Notes under the pieces: generated by a model
The model's input: the letters and a program-made list of their open reading frames with translations, nothing else
The model's database searches: none
What the model was told of the DNA's origin: nothing
Shown here: in pieces, positions 58,506 to 64,000 of the stretch
Position numbering within the stretch: position 1 is the first letter of the stretch
Layout of the letters: the number at the start of each line of letters is the position of its first letter
Assembly: GCA_021495925.1 (NCBI GenBank)
Contig: JAKEKT010000024.1
Coordinates: 186,001-250,000 of the forward strand
Direction of reading: 5' to 3'
DNA from: Diplodia intermedia
Lineage: Eukaryota; Ascomycota; Dothideomycetes; Botryosphaeriales; Botryosphaeriaceae
Length of the DNA: 64,000 bases
Translations under genes and position numbers: made by a program

Positions 58506-61199
58506 GCGCCGCGGGCCCGCTGCCGGGGCTCTGCGCGCGGGCCTTGGCGCGGGGCGACAGGTACGGCCCCATCTGGCGGGCGACCTGGCCGGCGAGGGCG
58601 CGCGGCGCGTACATGGAGTTGAGCCGGCGCGGCCACGACAGCGGGCGGGACGACGCGAGGACCGGCTCGGGCCCGGTGACGGGGTCGCCCGTGACGGCGA
58701 CGAGGTGGTGGGTTGTGTTGTGCTGGGCGATGGCGGCCGGGGGTTGGTGGATGTTGTTGTTTTCGGAGGATTGCGGGGGTGGTGGCTGTTGTTGCGCTTG
58801 GGCGACTTCTTCTGGCGGATCCGGGAGGGGGTGTGGGTTGATCGGGTTGGCGGCGATGTGGTCTTGCAGGTCTTGGTAGAATTGTAGTTCGGGGTCAGCG
58901 GCTCCGGGAGGGGTGGTCGGCGGATGGGGTGAAGGGGGTGTTGGTGGGCGCATTTCCTCATCACTGTCTTCGATGTTGAAGTCTGATTCGGATGCCGAGT
59001 CGTTGTCGGGGATGATGGTCATCATGGCTGTCGTCTCTGGGTCACGGGTGTTGAGCCAAAATTGTATGATTTCTTCGTCGCGGTGGCGGTCCTCATAGTT
59101 TGTGTCCAACCACATGCTCATGGTCAGGTACTTTAGGTTGTGGAAGTGTCGTAGCGGTGAGAGTAGCGGGTGCGAGAGCTCTGTGGGGGCAAAAAGAATG
59201 GGTGCGCCTACGTATCCGCAGAACTTGAGCTCGGTGACCGTGTCGGCGTGGAATGATGCGACGGTATGCAGCATCAGGGACGAATGGAGCCAGTCATACT
59301 GGGGTACGTATTGGAAGTCTGACCCAGGCGGGCTAGGATCTTTCGCTGCCGTCTCCTTCAAGGCGTTCAAGTCCTCTTCATCGAGGTCCCAGTCATCATC
59401 AGTAACTGCTTGAAACAAGTCGCTGCTTCCCCAACAGTTCCCGATCGGACTCGAATTCGCGATCATGACGATCTTGTTGAGGGGGCATTGCCACAGCGCT
59501 CGAATAGTCTCGTGCTTCTCCTCACGAGGTATGCCACCTTCCATCTTCAAGTGTTCGACCTTGGTCATTCGAGAGGCAAACTTGGTGATGAAATGCCACC
59601 GCCGTCCCTTGGCTCCCAAGGGGTACCTGAAATCACCCAAGTGATGGCTTTCCGCATCAGGATGAAACGTGGTATCCACGCGTAGTTCCCTCAAGGTGCG
59701 GGCAAGATTGGAGATCACGCGATCTTGCTGGATTGCCGCCTGGCCCTCGGGGCGTTGGTGGCTGAAGAAGTTCTCCATGGGCCAGGAAAGACATGAGATA
59801 TTTGGGTGGGCTTCCATGAAATCCAAGAAATCGATAACTGGTACTGGAGAGCCCGGGGTGTCTAGTCTATCAAGTAGATATGTCCCGCGCGGTAAACTGT
59901 GACAAGAGCATAAGAAAAGGCTTCGCAAGAGAACTCAGGAGGCTTACTTTGTCCAAGGAGTCATGACGTTGCGCAGCTGGAAGGCGCGGAGATGAGGGAA
60001 CCGCAAATGGCTCAGGCGCGAAAACATATCCCTTACAAGCCATTCCTCGCGACTTCGGTAGGCGTCATCAGATAGTAGCATATCGAGATTTAACGACGTT
60101 AATGTAGCAGCGGAGTCCCTCAAGAGAAGCGTGAGGAAAATGGATTGGGAAGTAGGCCGAGTCCTTTCGAATTGCTGATCTTCAGGCACATCAGTTGAAT
60201 CCAGGAATTCTTTGACTTCGGGTAGAGCGTCATAGATGAACTGGTCTAGCCGGGTCGACTCCAACAGTGAGGGCGGAGAAACTGGAGCGCCATTGGGGAC
60301 CACTTTGTCTATGGTGGTAATGTATTCCCCTCCTATGCCATTCTGCAGCATCCTCTTATGGATCTGTGCCCTACTCAGAGCCATGCCCTGGGTTACGACA
60401 TTTGTCTGTGTGAGGTCATTGAGATAGCTCAGGCGCCTGAGCCTCAGGCTTGTAATACCCGAGAGGTCAGGCCAAAATGATGAACCGATCGGACCAGGTT
60501 CGGGCATAGCAAGCGAGCAGTACTCAAGCCAGAGCCGCTTCAAAGGCACATTTCTGGGGCGATGTGGATGCAAGAACCCCCAGATAAGGCCATAAGTGAG
60601 GAAGTAGTGTCCATAGATAATCCTCAGCGTGTGTACGTTTGTCATGTTTCGGATGGCCAGCATGAGGAGCTTATGGGTGCGGCTGTCGGTGGAGAGAGTA
60701 AGCGAACGGAAGCAAAAGAGCGGGAGCTCGTGGTAGATGCTAGGCGTCGGGAGGTGGCAGCGGTGGAGGACGGTCTGGACATGGCAGGCAATGTCGGGCT
60801 TGCTGCAGCATGTCAACATGTAGTTCTTGGACACATGTACCTGTGGGCTCACGTTGCCAGCACCAGCAGCTTTTTAATTATAGGAGTATCATCATGCTCG
60901 TCGGCCAACTCGTCGATGACTCGGCGGGCTCGGAGCTGCGGCCTCGATGCGCGCGGGTGTAGGGTCCAGCAATCCTTGAGCTCGACGTCTCTCCAGAGCA
61001 GCGGAATGGCCAGGCGGTAGCCCCAGCGGCAGGCTTGGGCGAGCTCGAACAGGTCGCCGAGGTCGAGGTACTGGAGAATGTCGAGCACGAGCTCGTCCGG
61101 CAGCGACACTAGATGCTGAAACGCGGTTAGAAGGGCTCTCGGTTGCGGTGTAGGGCAGTCAGGCTAGCTTACCGGCTGGCCAGGCTCAAGCGGACACAT
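58234..61199 (-). CDS. F-box protein
   Basis: 935 residues as modelled, from exons (transcript order) 61199-61173, 61115-60853, 60802-59948 and 59896-58234. An F-box spans about residues 12-55 (VSLPDELVLDILQYLDLGDL, then AIPLLWRDVEL), implying a role as SCF ubiquitin-ligase substrate adaptor through Skp1. The following 500 residues contain leucine-rich, repeat-like segments (HLPTPSIYHELP, LTSLNLDMLLSDDAYRSREE, VEHLKMEGGIP) typical of a large lineage-specific fungal F-box family with no known substrates. The first coding exon is only nine codons, chosen because it reads smoothly into HLVSLPDEL. The last 300 residues are acidic, then Pro/Gln-rich, then contain a poly-Gly run from a (GCC)n tract. 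The true stop or a further intron there is uncertain. Confidence 0.75.
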
Positions 61200-61675
61200 G
61201 GTGGCGACGACAAATGGCAGCGCGCCGCAGAGGGTTGCAGCGACAAGATGCGATGCGAGGCGCGGGGAGGGTCGGCAAGCTGGAGGGATCAGCCAGGCGC
61301 GGCCCAAGCTCCTTTTGCCGCGACGCGCGCGTTGTGCTACCTACGTCACCGCCCGGGCGCGTCGGGTCGCTATAATGATCTCTTTATCTGGACTCTTACA
61401 AGCTATATTATACATCATGAATCAAGCGATTTGCTTTGCTTACTACTTGAGGTAAAATCCAAGCCTTGTGCGTTGGGCCAACCGTCCAGCGGCCTAGCGC
61501 TCCACCATCTCATTCTACACTTGAATTCAAACAATAACTGCCTCGATCCTCCAGACTCCCTTGAAATATGTGCATAATGTGAACATTACGAAAGTAAACA
61601 CTCCAAGCATCAGTCGTCCACAGCATACACCCCCCACAGGAGAATGTGAAACGGAAAAAGAGTCGAGAACCACGC
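61200..61675. other. intergenic, F-box promoter and Vps62 3' end
   Basis: 476 bases between the F-box start and the Vps62 stop. GC-rich near the F-box start, AT-rich after 61380. No gene seen. Confidence 0.5.
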
Positions 61676-62994
61676 TCACGGCGACAAAATCCACCTGTAA
61701 ATGCACAAATTCCCGTTGTCGGGACACACGTCCTTCCGATCCAACTGCTTGTCGACCGGCCCCGTCGGACCACTCGCATACTTCGCAACCGCACCACCAA
61801 ACAGCAGCTGCTGCCTGTCGTCGTCCTCGGGATACTCCTCGTCGCCCCACTTGCCGAGGTAGCTGAGCCACGATGTCGGAGCTGAGCCGTCGCCGAGCGG
61901 GGTGAAGGTCGGGGTGCCGGTGGCGTTGGTGTAGTTGTAGAAGTAAGCGGAGAGCAGCGGGTCCCAGAGCAGGCCGCCGTCGTCGGGTCCCTCGGTGTGG
62001 TCGAGCAGCAGGCCGGCGGGCAGGTTGAGGTTGGGGATGGTGTGGTCGTGGCCGCCGGGGATGGCGTAGTTGGCATGCGTGCCGTTTCCGACGTAGTTGA
62101 TGGGCTGCGCGGGTACGTTAGTCGGCACTCTTCTCCGGGGACATCCAACTCACGCGGTCGCCGGATTTGTGCAGGATGTCGTAGGCAAAGTTTTGGCCGT
62201 TGGCGTGCTGCGAGTACCACACCCATTTCGGCACGCCGTTCTCGAAGCGCACCATGTTGTGCTCCCAGTCCCCGACGTGGTTTCCCACTTGGAGGTCGAG
62301 CACCACGCCGCCCCAGTTGTACGCGTAGAAGTACATGTAGAAGGCGTCGACCGTCCCGTTGCCTTTGTCATTGACGATGACGGCTGCGGTGGTGGCGTCG
62401 TCGGTTTTTCCGTTGCAGTCGGGCTTCACGCCCCTCAGCCAAGGCGGAACCTGCGTGATATCATCCTTCGAGGTGAGGTAGATTTCTTCACCGAATGAGT
62501 TAAGAGAATCGAGGTTGTTGAGAGTGAGCGGGGATTCTGCGTCAGACACGACTTTGAAATCAATCTCCGGTTGGGTATTGTCAATTTGTGCTTGAAAGTC
62601 GGACGGATAGTAGGCGTCTTCGTGGTGGATGTAGCTTAGCGGCGCTGTATAGCGAGAAACATCAGCCTTCCTAGTAACTACTTCAAAAGTACCCAAGTAC
62701 AAAGTAAACGGAGCAATGCAGAGATGGTTTGAACGAGAGAAACAACAGTACATCAAGCGCGTTGCATATACTGCGTCATGAAAAAAAAAATAGGTTTCCA
62801 CTCCAAGCTCCAGCACTGCACCAGTGATAGCAACAAGAAAATATTCACCCACCATAATCCAGCACAAACTGCGGTACACCTTCCAGCGCACGTTCTGAAA
62901 GAGCACCCCGGGCTTGCACCTTCTCAGAGCATTGAGCGCGGGCCAGCTGCGCCGCAAGCAGCACTCCACCGCCAGCACGCTTCGCAAACCGCAT
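61676..62994 (-). CDS. Vps62 domain protein, probably secreted
   Basis: 353 residues from exons (transcript order) 62994-62853, 62644-62154 and 62104-61676. The start gives a signal peptide (MRFAKRAGGGVLLAAQLARA) and joins smoothly at VPQFVLDY to APLSYIHHEDAYYPSDF, the standard family opening. The Vps62 domain then fills the protein: SPLTLNNLDSLNSFGEEIYL, GNGTVDAFYMYFYAYNWGGV, the strongly conserved GNHVGDWEHNMVRF, VWYSQHANGQNF, THANYAIPGGHDHTIPN, and LDRKDVCPDNGNLC at the end. Named after yeast Vps62, implicated in vacuolar sorting; the molecular function is not known, and many filamentous fungi have extracellular versions. The first intron is long for this window (208 bases). A continuous open frame through it reaches 63440 but lacks family character. 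Confidence 0.85.
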
Positions 62995-64000
62995 AACGAT
63001 CGGCAGGAGGATGACCGGTCAAGGACCTCGGAAAGTAGTGGCGTCTGAACGGCAAAGGACGATGAGGGTAGTAGCAAACAATAATAAGCCGCTATTCCAT
63101 GCAAACGAAAGCTGGGACCAGCGTTATGTGTGCTAATATAATCCGGTTGCCTCCTTGCGACTGGATTAGACCGATGGAGCGAACAGAGAGAGATAAAACG
63201 AAGGATTCCAGAAATCAGAATGGACCAGCTCAAGCCACGTCCGAACGGCGCTGAGCTATCGAGGTATAAGTATATATGCAAACGTGCCGATAATCTCCAG
63301 CACCCATGTCCATGGTCATGAGCAGCCCTGACAGGTGCGCGTCGATCACCCAGCATTTTCAGGGTTGGGATAGCGTAAGAAGCGGGAGAGGCCAGGGCAC
63401 CTACATCTACCCCACCACAAGATCCTGGTCGGCCACTCATGCCGCAAAAGCATGCAGGCCATAAGGGGCCCGTGGCGAACGAAGCGGATGGATGCCGGGG
63501 CCGACGGCGAATCGCAGTGCATGTTGTGGATGGTGTGGCAACTGGATCCCGCTCCGGGTCATCTTGAGCGCGTGGGCCACCGTGGTAGGTCGTGCGTGCG
63601 CATCATGGACGTCTCGGTTTCCCGTGCTTATTTGGTTAAGGTTGCTTGCTCTTATGCGCTCTGCCGGGCCTGTTCACTCCATGGTTTGCCCCATCCTGCT
63701 TCTAGAAGCCGCGTTGTTACTAGCCCGGCGGCAGGAACGAATGAGGAGCCGAACAAGCCAACATGGATGGCGGAAAGAGATGAGAGATGAAGCGAAGGCA
63801 GAAGAGGAAGTATCCACCTCACCATCACCCGTCGGGCCTAGGGCCCACTGAGATAGCCAGCCGACGACAGAGCGGGCTGCCCGTATGACAGCAGCCGGAC
63901 GCCTTCGCAGCCAGAGCGTGAAGGGCGTGCGTGCCTGGTTGGCGCCACCCGAACCCCGTGCGGGGTGAGTCGAAATAAGACCCTCGAGATGCTCTGGCCA
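62995..64000. other. gene-free right end
   Basis: About 1 kb with no gene supported. It holds the Vps62 promoter and then mixed-composition sequence; short frames at 63452-63851 look random. A gene beginning beyond the window edge could use part of it. Confidence 0.4.

Noticed and set aside
62995..63440. Start of the Vps62 gene at 63440 in one long exon
   Set aside because: The upstream frame lacks family features; splicing a signal-peptide exon at 62994-62853 onto 62644 restores the conserved VPQFVLDYAPLSYIHH opening.
1..64000. tRNA, rRNA or CRISPR features
   Set aside because: No T-loop-like GTTCGAATC boxes with matching cloverleaf halves, no rRNA-like sequence and no regularly spaced identical repeats were noticed by eye. 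A tRNAscan-SE run would be decisive for tRNAs.

Overview
This window looks like nuclear DNA of a filamentous ascomycete (Pezizomycotina). Most genes are cut by 45-70 nt introns with GT/AG borders. Two regulators carry the fungal Zn2Cys6 binuclear cluster. Several products belong to fungus-typical families: KOG1/raptor, a Tea1-like kelch protein, a Vps62-domain protein, a Dal5-type permease and PaxM-like flavin monooxygenases. The class cannot be fixed from the sequence alone. All exon models were built by hand from reading frame, splice consensus and protein continuity; every spliced total is a multiple of three.

The left two thirds (about 1.7-43 kb) is an accessory, oxidoreductase-rich region with long gene-poor gaps. 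In order: an MFS permease and a convergent DUF4291 protein; a compact delta-12-type fatty acid desaturase; a Zn2Cys6 regulator; an FAD monooxygenase fused to a polytopic membrane domain; two divergent Fe(II)/2-oxoglutarate oxygenases sharing a 490 bp promoter with mirrored TATA boxes; two tandem paralogs of a large membrane protein of unknown function with the same exon plan; a second Zn2Cys6 regulator; a cytochrome P450; a repeat- and relic-bearing gap holding a 164 bp TA-flanked inverted-repeat element; a phenol-hydroxylase-type FAD monooxygenase; ELP6; and a divergent pair of TauD-type dioxygenase and Dal5/Tna1-type permease. No polyketide synthase, peptide synthetase, prenyltransferase or classical soluble terpene synthase was seen. 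Any pathway served by these tailoring-type enzymes must draw on genes outside the window, be catabolic, or use the membrane domain of the fusion protein as its cyclase.

The right third (about 44.5-63 kb) is conserved: a Tea1/KelA-like polarity protein, KOG1 (TORC1 raptor), cytosolic aspartyl-tRNA synthetase, an F-box protein and a secreted-type Vps62 protein. The change of gene content falls in the 43.0-44.5 kb gap.

The strongest leads are the FAD monooxygenase-membrane domain fusion (12.7-15.5 kb), the tandem membrane paralogs (19.0-25.8 kb), the mirrored 2-oxoglutarate oxygenase pair (15.9-18.6 kb) and the inverted-repeat element with an adjacent gene relic (32.0-32.8 kb).
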